Assembly (NCBI GenBank): GCA_015058575.1
Contig: SVBZ01000016.1
Coordinates: 79,095-143,094 of the forward strand
Source of the DNA: Pseudoselenomonas ruminantium
GTDB taxonomy: Bacteria > Bacillota > Negativicutes > Selenomonadales > Selenomonadaceae
DNA: 64,000 nucleotides
Reading direction: 5' to 3'
The position numbers were made by a program, and so were the translations under genes. A model generated the notes under the pieces. That model was not told where the DNA came from, did not search any database, and saw only the letters and a program-made list of their open reading frames with translations. Shown here piece after piece: positions 28,099-35,863 of the stretch. Numbering within the stretch: position 1 is the first letter of the stretch; each line of letters begins with the position of its first letter.

Positions 28099-28650
28099 TT
28101 GCGGCAATTGGCAGGAATGGAATGGCTGGCAGCAGCTGCTGCTGGCAGTCTGGTGCTGGGGGCAGTGGTTATGGCATTTATCCATGCGCCCTTGCAGGCT
28201 GAACGGCAAGCGTGCAGGGAAGAAGTACGGACGCTGCAACGGCAGATTGTGGCGGTGACGAATTACCAGAATGCCCATCTTGACATGTCAGCTTATGAGC
28301 AGGAACTGACGGATCGTCAGGCGCGGGCGGATAAGGCATTGCCGGAAGAATTGGCGCAGGGGGATTTTTTGCTTCTGCTGCAGCGCGAAGCGCTTCGCCA
28401 TCATGTGGCCTTGCAGCAGGTAACACCGCAGACGGTGCAAAAGCAGGCGGATCTGCAGATTTTGCCGGTAGAGGTCAAGTTTTGCTGCACGTATTTTGAT
28501 TTGCTGGATTTTTTGCGCGGCCTGCGTGAAAGCGAACGCTGCATCCAAGTCGAGCGGACGGCCGTGCACCAGCAGGATGGCAGGCTGGCCTGTGTTTTGC
28601 TGCTGCGGATTTATGCCTGGGCAGGAACTGATTCTGTGGACAATGATTGA
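28099..28650 (+). CDS. PilO/GspM-like protein
   Basis: 183 residues from a TTG codon at 28099 placed just after AGAGGAGGAAAAAG. A membrane helix at about 9-30, a coiled-coil stretch (about 33-75) and a C-terminal ferredoxin-like part (LPVEVKFCCTYFDLLDFLRGLRESERCIQVE) match PilO/GspM, which pairs with the PilN/GspL-type protein encoded just upstream. Last gene of the operon; aroC has its own promoter. Confidence 0.65.
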   Translation: MRQLAGMEWLAAAAAGSLVLGAVVMAFIHAPLQAERQACREEVRTLQRQIVAVTNYQNAHLDMSAYEQELTDRQARADKALPEELAQGDFLLLLQREALRHHVALQQVTPQTVQKQADLQILPVEVKFCCTYFDLLDFLRGLRESERCIQVERTAVHQQDGRLACVLLLRIYAWAGTDSVDND

Positions 28651-28662
28651 TGCTTGGAGGAC

Positions 28663-28691
28663 TTGATTTATCACATACAATAAATTAAACT
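28663..28691 (+). promoter_or_regulatory. Promoter of the aro operon
   Basis: TTGATT at 28663-28668, a 17-base spacer and TAAACT at 28686-28691, 43 bases before the aroC start. Confidence 0.5.
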
Positions 28692-28733
28692 ATTGATGAT
28701 AGAAATTTGAAAACCTGCGAGGTGTATCCTGTT

Positions 28734-29894
28734 ATGAGTATCTTACGTTTTATGACGGCTGGCGAGTCACATGGTCCGTGTTTGACGGCAATTCTCGAGG
28801 GGCTGCCGGCAGGGCTTGACCTTGACCTGGCGGCCATCAACCGCGAGCTGGCCCGCCGTCAGCAGGGCTATGGCCGTGGCGGCCGCATGAAGATTGAGAA
28901 GGACAAGGCCGAAATCGTTTCGGGCGTGCGCTTTGGGCAAACGCTCGGCGGCCCTATTACGCTTCAGGTGGTCAATAAGGACTTTGCCAACTGGACAGAC
29001 CGCATGGCGGTATTCGGAGAACCGGCAGGTCCGAAGGTCACGGCTGCGCGTCCCGGGCACGCCGATCTTACTGGCGTCAAAAAGTATGACCGCAAGGATG
29101 TCCGTGATATCCTTGAGCGGTCGAGCGCCCGCGAGACGACGATGCGTGTCGCTGTGGGCGCAGTCTGCAAGGAATTCTTGCGGGCTTTAGGTATAAGCAT
29201 CGTTTCGCAGGTTATAAATATCGGCGGGGTAGCCGCTGACTTGTCAAAGATTGACCGGTCAAAACTCGGCACGGAAAATGGCTCTGTGCTCAATTGCTAT
29301 GATGCTGATGCTGAGCAGCAGATGAAGGCCAAAATCGATGCGGCCAAGCAGGCTGGCGATACGCTGGGCGGTATCTTTGAAGTGACGGTCCGCGGCCTGC
29401 CCGCGGGCCTTGGCAGCCATATCCAGTGGGACCGCCGTCTCGATGCGAAACTCGCAGCTGCGCTGATGTCGATACAGGCCATCAAGGGTGTGGAGATTGG
29501 TGCAGGGTTTGACTGTGCCAGACTGCCGGGCAGCCAGATTCACGATGAAGTGTTCCTCGATGCAAGCGGGGCGGTGTACCGCAAGACGAACCGCGCGGGC
29601 GGACTCGAAGGCGGCATGACGAACGGTGAAGAAGTCGTGGTCAAGGCGGCCATGAAGCCGATTCCGACACTGATGACGCCGCTGCATTCGATTGACATCG
29701 AGAGCCGCGAGGCCGTACTGGCCTGCAAGGAACGCAGTGATACCTGTGCAGTGTCAGCGGCGGCTGTGGTCGGTGAGGCCATGACGGCTTTTGTCATGGC
29801 GGAGGCCATTTGTGATAAGTTCGGTGCTGATGCGATGGTGGATGTCAAGGCGGCAATCGACAGCTATAAACAGCGCATCGGGAAGGATTGGTAA
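28734..29894 (+). CDS. aroC: Chorismate synthase
   Basis: 386 residues. The start at 28734 gives MSILRFMTAGESHGPC, the normal N-terminus of this FMN-dependent enzyme; GYGRGGRMKIE near 43-53 and RSSARETTMRVAVGA near 125-140 are the family signatures. It converts 5-enolpyruvylshikimate 3-phosphate to chorismate, the last step of the shikimate pathway. Residues near 165-175 (ADLSKIDRSKL) are encoded by two adjacent TTGAC-type palindromes. Followed by aroK two bases later. Confidence 0.97.
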   Translation: MSILRFMTAGESHGPCLTAILEGLPAGLDLDLAAINRELARRQQGYGRGGRMKIEKDKAEIVSGVRFGQTLGGPITLQVVNKDFANWTDRMAVFGEPAGPKVTAARPGHADLTGVKKYDRKDVRDILERSSARETTMRVAVGAVCKEFLRALGISIVSQVINIGGVAADLSKIDRSKLGTENGSVLNCYDADAEQQMKAKIDAAKQAGDTLGGIFEVTVRGLPAGLGSHIQWDRRLDAKLAAALMSIQAIKGVEIGAGFDCARLPGSQIHDEVFLDASGAVYRKTNRAGGLEGGMTNGEEVVVKAAMKPIPTLMTPLHSIDIESREAVLACKERSDTCAVSAAAVVGEAMTAFVMAEAICDKFGADAMVDVKAAIDSYKQRIGKDW

Positions 29895-29896
29895 GC

Positions 29897-30427
29897 ATGA
29901 AGAACGTCGTACTTATCGGTTTTATGGGGACTGGCAAGACGAGCACGGGCCGGATGCTTGCTGCCAAGCTCGGGGCGGCCTTTATCGATATGGATCAGAG
30001 AATCGAGGAAGAGGCTGGCATGAGCATACCCGACATGTTTGCCCAAAAGGGCGAGGCGTACTTCCGTGAGCAGGAACGGGCACTTGTAAAGCGGCTGATG
30101 GCGCGCCGCAACGCGGTCATCTCGACGGGCGGTGGTACGGTCAAGAATCCGGATAATGTAGCGGATTTCAAGAAAAGCGGCGTTATCATCTGCCTGAGTG
30201 CCAGCGTGGATGCCGTGCTGGCACGTACGAAACGCCGCGGGACGCGGCCGGTACTCGATAAGGCCGATCAGGGCGACCGCCGCAAAGCAGTCGAGCAGCT
30301 CATGGCTGAACGGCAGGAGCTTTACAAAAAGGCCGATTACACGATCGATACGAGTGAGCTGTCGCCCTTGCAGGTCGTGGAAAATATCGTGCGGTTTTTG
30401 AAAACGAGAGGTGTACTTCATGCGTGA
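29897..30427 (+). CDS. aroK: Shikimate kinase
   Basis: 176 residues. Walker A GFMGTGKTS at 8-16, DMDQRIEEE near 33 (shikimate-binding Asp), FREQE near 57 and TGGGTV near 78 are all present. It phosphorylates shikimate with ATP. Start 29897 follows GGAAGGA; its end overlaps aroB by eight bases. Confidence 0.96.
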   Translation: MKNVVLIGFMGTGKTSTGRMLAAKLGAAFIDMDQRIEEEAGMSIPDMFAQKGEAYFREQERALVKRLMARRNAVISTGGGTVKNPDNVADFKKSGVIICLSASVDAVLARTKRRGTRPVLDKADQGDRRKAVEQLMAERQELYKKADYTIDTSELSPLQVVENIVRFLKTRGVLHA

Positions 30428-31508
30428 GGTCAAGGTAGAGTTAGGCGAGAAAAGTTATTCGATTTTCATTGGGTATGGATTAGAGAAAGAATTGCAGGCC
30501 TTTGTACGCACAGCAGGATTTTCCCGGAAGGCGTTGCTCGTGACCGATACGAATGTCGGCCCGCGCTACGGCAGCAAGGTAAAGAAGCTGCTGCAGGCGG
30601 CGGGGCTGGAGGTCGAACTTGCCCAGGTTCCGGCTGGTGAGAGTTCCAAGAGCCTGGCGGTGGCTGAGGGGCTGTATACCAAGGCCATCGAGTTTGGCCT
30701 TGACCGCAAATCGCCGATTTTTGCCTTGGGCGGCGGCGTAGTCGGCGATCTGGCGGGCTTTATTGCGGCGACTTATATGCGCGGCGTGCCGTTCGTGCAG
30801 CTGCCGACGAGCCTTTTGGCGCAGGTGGATTCGAGTGTCGGCGGCAAGGTGGCCGTAAATCATGCGCTGGGCAAGAATCTTATCGGAGCCTTCTACCAGC
30901 CCAAGGCCGTGTTCATGGACCTGGATTTCATGCAGACGCTGCCTAAGCGTGAAATATATACGGGGCTCGGCGAAATCATCAAATACGGGATCATTTACGA
31001 TGCGGAATTCTTTGCGTTCCTTGAGCAGCACCAGCAGGCGGTGCTAAGTCTGGAGCCTGAGGCGGCAACGCATATGATTGCGCGTTCGTGCGAAATCAAG
31101 GCAGCTGTCGTGAGCCAGGATGAACAGGAGGCAGGGCTGCGGCGTATCTTGAACTTTGGGCATACGATGGCGCATGCCATCGAGAAGGAGACGGGCTATG
31201 TGCGCTACAATCATGGCGAAGCGGTAGCAATCGGCATGGTGGGGGCTGCGGATATCAGCGTGCAGCTGGGGCTGCTGCCGGAAGAGGCGGCGGCGCGCGT
31301 GACGGATCTGATTTCGGCACTGCATTTGCCTGTGCAGGCCGAAGGCTGCACGGTGGATGCCATGTATGAAGATATCTTCCACGACAAGAAAACCGTAGGC
31401 GGCAAGGTCAATTGGGTGCTGATGACGGGAATCGGCACCGTGACTGCACGTAACGACGTGCCGGCAGATATCGTCAAGCAAGCGATGGCTGCACGGATTT
31501 TTCGCTGA
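30420..31508 (+). CDS. aroB: 3-Dehydroquinate synthase
   Basis: 362 residues, NAD- and metal-dependent cyclisation of DAHP in the shikimate pathway. GGGVVGDLAGF near 104-114 is the NAD-binding glycine motif, PTSLLAQVDSSVGGKVAVNH follows, and the metal-ligand histidines are in GHTMAHAIE and NHGEAVAIGM. The start lies within the aroK end, after GAGAGGTG. Confidence 0.97.
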   Translation: MREVKVELGEKSYSIFIGYGLEKELQAFVRTAGFSRKALLVTDTNVGPRYGSKVKKLLQAAGLEVELAQVPAGESSKSLAVAEGLYTKAIEFGLDRKSPIFALGGGVVGDLAGFIAATYMRGVPFVQLPTSLLAQVDSSVGGKVAVNHALGKNLIGAFYQPKAVFMDLDFMQTLPKREIYTGLGEIIKYGIIYDAEFFAFLEQHQQAVLSLEPEAATHMIARSCEIKAAVVSQDEQEAGLRRILNFGHTMAHAIEKETGYVRYNHGEAVAIGMVGAADISVQLGLLPEEAAARVTDLISALHLPVQAEGCTVDAMYEDIFHDKKTVGGKVNWVLMTGIGTVTARNDVPADIVKQAMAARIFR

Positions 31509-31538
31509 TTTTCAACGAAAATTAATTTTTTCGGGGTG

Positions 31539-31567
31539 TTGAAACGCCCTTCCTTTTATGATAAACT
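31539..31567 (+). promoter_or_regulatory. Promoter of rplS
   Basis: TTGAAA at 31539-31544, a 17-base spacer and TAAACT at 31562-31567. Confidence 0.7.
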
Positions 31568-31569
31568 AT

Positions 31570-31655
31570 CAGAGTATATGTGGGCGGTCCTCTGAGTGAG
31601 CCGGTGACTTGTCACCCTTTGTGATGCTTGCCACGAACGTCTATAGAAGGAGGAA
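31570..31655 (+). ncRNA. Candidate rplS leader RNA
   Basis: The 5' untranslated region of rplS is about 90 bases long and contains a GGTGACTTGTCACC palindrome at 31603-31616 and a GTGGGC/GCTTGCCAC pairing. L19 leaders of this kind are known in Firmicutes as autoregulatory RNAs. I cannot confirm a consensus match by eye. Confidence 0.4.
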
Positions 31656-31663
31656 ATATACAA

Positions 31664-32005
31664 ATGAACATCATCGAGACTTTAGAAAAAGAACAGCTCC
31701 GTTCCGACATTCCGGAGTTCGCACCTGGTGACACGGTTCGCGTTCATGCGAAAATCGTCGAGGGTTCGCGCGAGCGTATCCAGATGTTCGAGGGCGTTGT
31801 CATCGCTCGTCAGGGTACGGGTATCCGTGAGACGTTCACGGTTCGTCGTATTTCCTACGGCGTAGGCGTTGAGCGTATGTTCCCGGTTCATTCCCCGCGC
31901 ATTGAGAAGATCGACGTTGTCCGCAAGGGTATCGTCCGTCGTGCAAAACTCTATTATCTGCGCAACCTTACGGGTAAAGCTGCTCGTATCAAAGAGAAAC
32001 GCTAA
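31664..32005 (+). CDS. rplS: Ribosomal protein L19
   Basis: 113 residues starting [12 protein letters not shown] at 31664 after AGAAGGAGG. The core [20 protein letters not shown] and the basic C-terminus [21 protein letters not shown] are characteristic. It sits at the 30S-50S interface. Usual neighbours rpsP, rimM and trmD are not here; instead lepB follows. Confidence 0.97.
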   Translation: MNIIETLEKEQLRSDIPEFAPGDTVRVHAKIVEGSRERIQMFEGVVIARQGTGIRETFTVRRISYGVGVERMFPVHSPRIEKIDVVRKGIVRRAKLYYLRNLTGKAARIKEKR

Positions 32006-32017
32006 TTGGCGTAACGG

Positions 32018-32050
32018 TAGGGACTGCTTTTGGGCAGTCCCTATTTGTTT
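32018..32050 (+). terminator. Terminator of rplS
   Basis: TAGGGACTGC pairs with GCAGTCCCTA around a seven-base loop, then TTTGTTT. Confidence 0.8.
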
Positions 32051-32085
32051 GTAGATTAAAAGTCGATTAGGAGGAGGATACTGTA

Positions 32086-32607
32086 ATGAGTTCTTTAGGA
32101 GAAGAAGCCAAGGATTGGATTATCTCGATTGTCGTCGCTGTTGTGCTGGCCTTCATCATCCGTCAGTTCGTCGTAGAGCTGTACATCGTTGATGGGCCGT
32201 CGATGCGGCCAACGTTGCAGTCGCAGGAGCGCCTGGTGGTCAATAAATTTATCTATCAGTTCCGCGAGCCGCAGAAAGGGGAAATTCTCGTCTTCCAGTA
32301 TCCGCGTGATCCGAAACGCGATTTCATCAAGCGTGTCATCGCGACAGCTGGCGATACGGTCGAAATCAAGGATGGCCGTGTATTTGTCAATGATCAGCTC
32401 TTGAATGAGGATTACATCCTCGAAAAGACGAAGAGCGAGTATCCGAAGTCTACGGTGCCGAATGGGACGATTTTTGTCATGGGCGACAACCGCAACAATT
32501 CGGAAGACAGCCGGTTTGCAGATGTCGGCTTTGTGCCGCTGAACCTTGTCAAAGGCAAGGCAATGCTGGTATTCTGGCCGTTTGATGCGTTCAAGACGCT
32601 GCCGTGA
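32086..32607 (+). CDS. lepB: Signal peptidase I
   Basis: 173 residues with one N-terminal membrane helix (about 11-28). The catalytic serine is in DGPSMRPT (Ser39) and the lysine in RDFIKRVIA (Lys82); GDNRNNSEDSR near 131 is box E. It removes signal peptides from exported proteins. Start follows AGGAGGA. It is followed 18 bases later by the exonuclease gene. Confidence 0.96.
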   Translation: MSSLGEEAKDWIISIVVAVVLAFIIRQFVVELYIVDGPSMRPTLQSQERLVVNKFIYQFREPQKGEILVFQYPRDPKRDFIKRVIATAGDTVEIKDGRVFVNDQLLNEDYILEKTKSEYPKSTVPNGTIFVMGDNRNNSEDSRFADVGFVPLNLVKGKAMLVFWPFDAFKTLP

Positions 32608-32625
32608 TAGCGTGAGGTATTGCTG

Positions 32626-33378
32626 ATGAAATTTATCTCTTGGAATGTCAATGGCCTGCGGGCCTGCCTCAAAAAAGGTTTTATGGAATCCTTCTGCCAG
32701 CTGGGCGCGGATGTATTCTGTTTGCAGGAGACGAAGATGCAGCCGGATCAGGCGATCCTCGACTTGCCGGGCTATAAGCAGTACTGGAACAGCGCTGAGA
32801 AGAAGGGCTATTCGGGCACGGCTGTTTTTACGCGCATTGAACCCCTGTCTGTCAGCTACGGGCTCGGCATCGAAGAGCATGACCATGAGGGGCGCGTGAT
32901 TACGCTGGAGTTTCCGGAGTTTTACTTCGTGACTGTCTACACGCCGAATTCCAAGCGCGAGCTCGAGCGATTGGCTTACCGTATGGAGTGGGAGGATGCT
33001 TTCCGCGGGTATCTGCAGGAACTCGATCGCAAAAAGCCTGTTATCGTCTGCGGCGATCTCAATGTCGCGCATACGGAAATCGATCTCAAGAATCCGAAGA
33101 CGAATCATCATAATGCAGGTTTTACCGATGAAGAACGCGGCAAATTCACAGAGCTTTTGGACGCAGGCTTTATCGATACGTTCCGCACCCTGTATCCGGA
33201 GCGGACGGGCATCTATACCTGGTGGTCGTACCTGCGCAAGGCCCGTGATACGAATGCGGGCTGGCGCATCGATTACTTTGTGACCTCCAAGCGGCTACAG
33301 GAGCGCATCGCCGATGCGACTATCCACAATGAAATATTTGGCAGTGACCATTGCCCGGTGGGCTTGGAACTCAAATAA
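32626..33378 (+). CDS. xth: Exodeoxyribonuclease III (AP endonuclease)
   Basis: 250 residues of the exonuclease/endonuclease/phosphatase fold: [10 protein letters not shown] at 4-13, LQETKMQ near 36, [12 protein letters not shown] near 143, and the C-terminal SDHCPV with the catalytic histidine. It repairs abasic sites in DNA and has 3'-5' exonuclease activity. Start ATG 32626 after GTGAGG. Probably cotranscribed with lepB and ended by the terminator at 33386. Confidence 0.95.
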   Translation: MKFISWNVNGLRACLKKGFMESFCQLGADVFCLQETKMQPDQAILDLPGYKQYWNSAEKKGYSGTAVFTRIEPLSVSYGLGIEEHDHEGRVITLEFPEFYFVTVYTPNSKRELERLAYRMEWEDAFRGYLQELDRKKPVIVCGDLNVAHTEIDLKNPKTNHHNAGFTDEERGKFTELLDAGFIDTFRTLYPERTGIYTWWSYLRKARDTNAGWRIDYFVTSKRLQERIADATIHNEIFGSDHCPVGLELK

Positions 33379-33385
33379 GCATGCG

Positions 33386-33436
33386 AAAACGGCAGCTGTA
33401 CTCTTGCAAGGACAAGAGACAGCTGCCGTTTTTGAC
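33386..33436 (+). terminator. Terminator after exonuclease III
   Basis: AAAACGGCAGCTGT and ACAGCTGCCGTTTT form a long stem with inner CTCTTG/CAAGAG, followed by T residues that already belong to the next palindrome cluster. Confidence 0.85.
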
Positions 33437-33485
33437 AAGTCAGATTTGACTTGTCAGCATTGACCGGTCAAATCTGACGGGTCAG
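33432..33485. repeat. Cluster of four TGACNNGTCA palindromes forming one large hairpin
   Basis: TTGACAAGTCA (33432), TTGACTTGTCA (33446), TTGACCGGTCAA (33460) and CTGACGGGTCAG (33474) follow each other at 14-base intervals. The outer ones also pair with each other (GTCAGATTTGAC with GTCAAATCTGAC), so the block can fold as one hairpin that overlaps the end of the molybdopterin oxidoreductase gene and may terminate its transcription. Confidence 0.8.
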
Positions 33486-35488
33486 AGTTTAACAATATTG
33501 ACTTTGACATCGTAGAAGGTACTGCCACCATCTTTGTCCGTGGTGCGCGCATGGGTCAGCTGATTGGTATTGCCGGTTTTTGTCAGCGTATTCCACCAGA
33601 CGCCTTCGCTGACAACGCGGCCTGGTGCAGTGCGCGTTGAAAGCGCCAGCGTGAACTGCGCGCTGCCCTGAGCGTTGCTGACAAGTACCGCGTCGCCGTC
33701 ACAGAGCTTTAACCGTGCAGCATCATCAGGATGCATCAAAAGCTCCATGACATGGCCACGCGTAAGCTCGGGCCGCTCGTTGAAGGAACTGTCAAGGATG
33801 CGCGGGTCGGGGGCGTTAATCAGCAGGAATTCTTCGGTATCGTTTGCGTAATGGGGAGGACGATAATCGGGCAGTGCGGGTTTGCAGGCAAAATTTTTGA
33901 TTTCGATTTTTCCCGAGGGTGTTTTAAAATCGAGCTTGTAGTTATCGGGCAGTGGCAGGTCGACGGGTTCGCCGCTGGCAAGCTTTCCTTTATCTACAGG
34001 CAATGGCCAGGCCGTGTCGGTGCTGGTGATAAATTTTTCAATCAACGCGGCCTCCGTCTGCCGGAAAAAATCATCGTCGATACCCATAGCTTTGGCAAGC
34101 AGCGAAAAGACCTGCCAGTTGGATTTGCTTTGGCCAATGGGCGGGATGACAGCATCGCCGCGCTGGATGGTATAGTGACCATAAGAATAGTAGATATCAT
34201 CGTGTTCGAGTGAAGTCGTTGCGGGCAGGATGATGTCAGCGTAGCGGGCTGTATCGGTCATAAAGCGCTCGTGGACAACGGTGAAGAGGTCTTCGCGCAG
34301 CAGGCCCTGCTGGACAAGTGCCTGCTCGGGAGCTGTGCAGGCAGGATTGGAGGAATAGACGTAAAGGCTCTTGATGGGGGGCGCGAGTTTTTCGTCGGTA
34401 AGTGCCTGGCCAAGTTTTATCATATTGATATGTCGGGCGCCAGCCTGTTCCTTTTCGGGGCGGCGGATGATGTCCTTGTCAAAGGCATGACTGCCCGAGG
34501 CCGAGGTCAAAAGGCCGCCGCCAACATGCGCATAGGCGCCGACGATGGCGGGCAGGCAGGTAATGAGCCGCGAGGTCATCGCACCGTTGCCGTAGCGCGA
34601 TTGGCCGCTGCCAAGGCGGATAAAAGGTGCATGGGCACGGCCAAAGGCCTTGGCAAGAGACTCGATGTTCTCCTCGGGAATTTCGGTAATGGCCGCTACG
34701 GCCGTAGGCGTATAGCGGGGCAGAACCTGATCGCGCAGGTCTTCCCAGCCTTCGACATATTGCTGGATGAAGGCCTCATCGATAAGCCCGTCACGATTCA
34801 GGATATGCATAAGGCCAAGGGCCAGCGCACCATCGGTACCAGGCTTCACGCAGGTGAAGTGGTCGGCGTAGCGGGCTGTCGGTGTTTCATAGGTATCGAT
34901 GCACCAGACTTTGGCGCCGTTTTGGCGGGCAAGTTCGACATCGTGGCGGAAATGGATGCCGGTGGCGAGCATACTGATGCTCCAGAGGATGATGAAGTCG
35001 CTATTGGCTGCCTCCTGAGGTGCAGTGGGCAGCGTGCCGCCCATGACATCGCGGTACCCACGGCTTTTGGCTGGTGCACAGATGGTGCGGTCAAGGCTTG
35101 TGGCGCCGAGCTGATAGAAAAAGCTATGGCCTGCACTGTATTGGATGGTGCCCATGGTACCAGCATAGGAATAGGGCAGGATGGCCTCGGCACCATACTG
35201 TCTGATGATGTCTTTCCATTGGCTGGTGATGGTTTCTATCGCGGTACTCCAGCTGATTGGCGTGAATGCACTACTGCCTTTCGGGCCGCTGCGCCTAAGC
35301 GGCGTCGTAAGGCGCGCCGGTGCGTGCACCGTGCGCTCGTAGCGGGCCATCTTGGGGCAGAGCGTGCCGCGCGTATAGCTATGGCCCGGATCGCCCTTTA
35401 CTTTGATGACTTCATCGCCCTCGGTATAGACGAGCAGCCCGCAGCAGTCGGGACAGTCGTAGGGACAGGCCGATTTCTTGATTTCCAT
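33482..35488 (-). CDS. Molybdopterin-dependent oxidoreductase (DMSO reductase family)
   Basis: 668 residues, cytoplasmic since no twin-arginine signal is present. The N-terminal 4Fe-4S ligands are C8-x3-C12-x3-C16 and C44 (GTLCPK), followed by the molybdopterin domains (TSLDRTICAPAKSRGY near 130-146; GVWWNTLTKTGNTNQLTH near the end, typical of the dinucleotide-binding domain). The substrate cannot be determined. No iron-sulfur or membrane partner gene is next to it, so electrons must come from a partner elsewhere. Start follows GGAGGTG. Its 3' end lies in the palindrome cluster at 33432-33485. Confidence 0.88.
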   Translation of the reverse strand: MEIKKSACPYDCPDCCGLLVYTEGDEVIKVKGDPGHSYTRGTLCPKMARYERTVHAPARLTTPLRRSGPKGSSAFTPISWSTAIETITSQWKDIIRQYGAEAILPYSYAGTMGTIQYSAGHSFFYQLGATSLDRTICAPAKSRGYRDVMGGTLPTAPQEAANSDFIILWSISMLATGIHFRHDVELARQNGAKVWCIDTYETPTARYADHFTCVKPGTDGALALGLMHILNRDGLIDEAFIQQYVEGWEDLRDQVLPRYTPTAVAAITEIPEENIESLAKAFGRAHAPFIRLGSGQSRYGNGAMTSRLITCLPAIVGAYAHVGGGLLTSASGSHAFDKDIIRRPEKEQAGARHINMIKLGQALTDEKLAPPIKSLYVYSSNPACTAPEQALVQQGLLREDLFTVVHERFMTDTARYADIILPATTSLEHDDIYYSYGHYTIQRGDAVIPPIGQSKSNWQVFSLLAKAMGIDDDFFRQTEAALIEKFITSTDTAWPLPVDKGKLASGEPVDLPLPDNYKLDFKTPSGKIEIKNFACKPALPDYRPPHYANDTEEFLLINAPDPRILDSSFNERPELTRGHVMELLMHPDDAARLKLCDGDAVLVSNAQGSAQFTLALSTRTAPGRVVSEGVWWNTLTKTGNTNQLTHARTTDKDGGSTFYDVKVNIVKL

Positions 35489-35618
35489 AGGAACACCTCC
35501 GTTGTGTTTGTTACCCTATATTATACGACAATAAATTGATTCTTGCGATGATAATAGTCCTTATGATAGCATATAAACTAGTGTTATTTGTATAATTGGG
35601 CAGGCCGTGCTAATTTCC

Positions 35619-35648
35619 TTGTCTTCTCTTCTGGTTTTATGGTAGAAT
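35619..35648 (+). promoter_or_regulatory. Promoter of candidate structured RNA
   Basis: TTGTCT at 35619-35624, an 18-base spacer and TAGAAT at 35643-35648. The predicted start near 35655 coincides with the 5' arm of the RNA structure described next. Confidence 0.5.
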
Positions 35649-35654
35649 GGTTAC

Positions 35655-35830
35655 TATGTGAGTCCGTAGAGGTTGCAGGCAGATAAGGTACGCTCAGTGA
35701 CATTGTCATGAGACGTATCATAAAAGGCTCGGAACTTAGTCGTAGCAAGGCTTCCTGGAACTCGCACATGAAACACACTGGTTTTCGTATTTTGCCCCTT
35801 GGGGCGGATCAAAAGGGAAAGGTGTGTTTA
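35655..35830 (+). ncRNA. Candidate structured RNA, 6S-like architecture
   Basis: About 175 bases between a promoter and prfC fold into a closed rod by inspection. ATGTGAGTCC (35656) pairs with GGAACTCGCACAT (35757), GAGG-TTGC (35669) with GCAA-CTTC (35745), then an open bubble, then a tall hairpin GGTACG-CTCA-TGAC / GTCA-TGAG-CGTATC (35687-35719). A closing stem, a central bubble and a terminal stem are the plan of 6S RNA. A further AAACACAC/GTGTGTTT pairing (35771-35829) encloses a small GC hairpin at the 3' side. No good protein frame covers it. Family assignment is unproven; it could instead be a prfC leader. Confidence 0.45.
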
Positions 35831-35863
35831 TAGCTATATTATTTACCCATTGGAGGATTTACT

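Noticed and set aside
35584..35778. Minus-strand frame of 64 codons opposite the first RNA candidate
   Set aside because: No ribosome site; overlaps the promoter and paired arms on the other strand.
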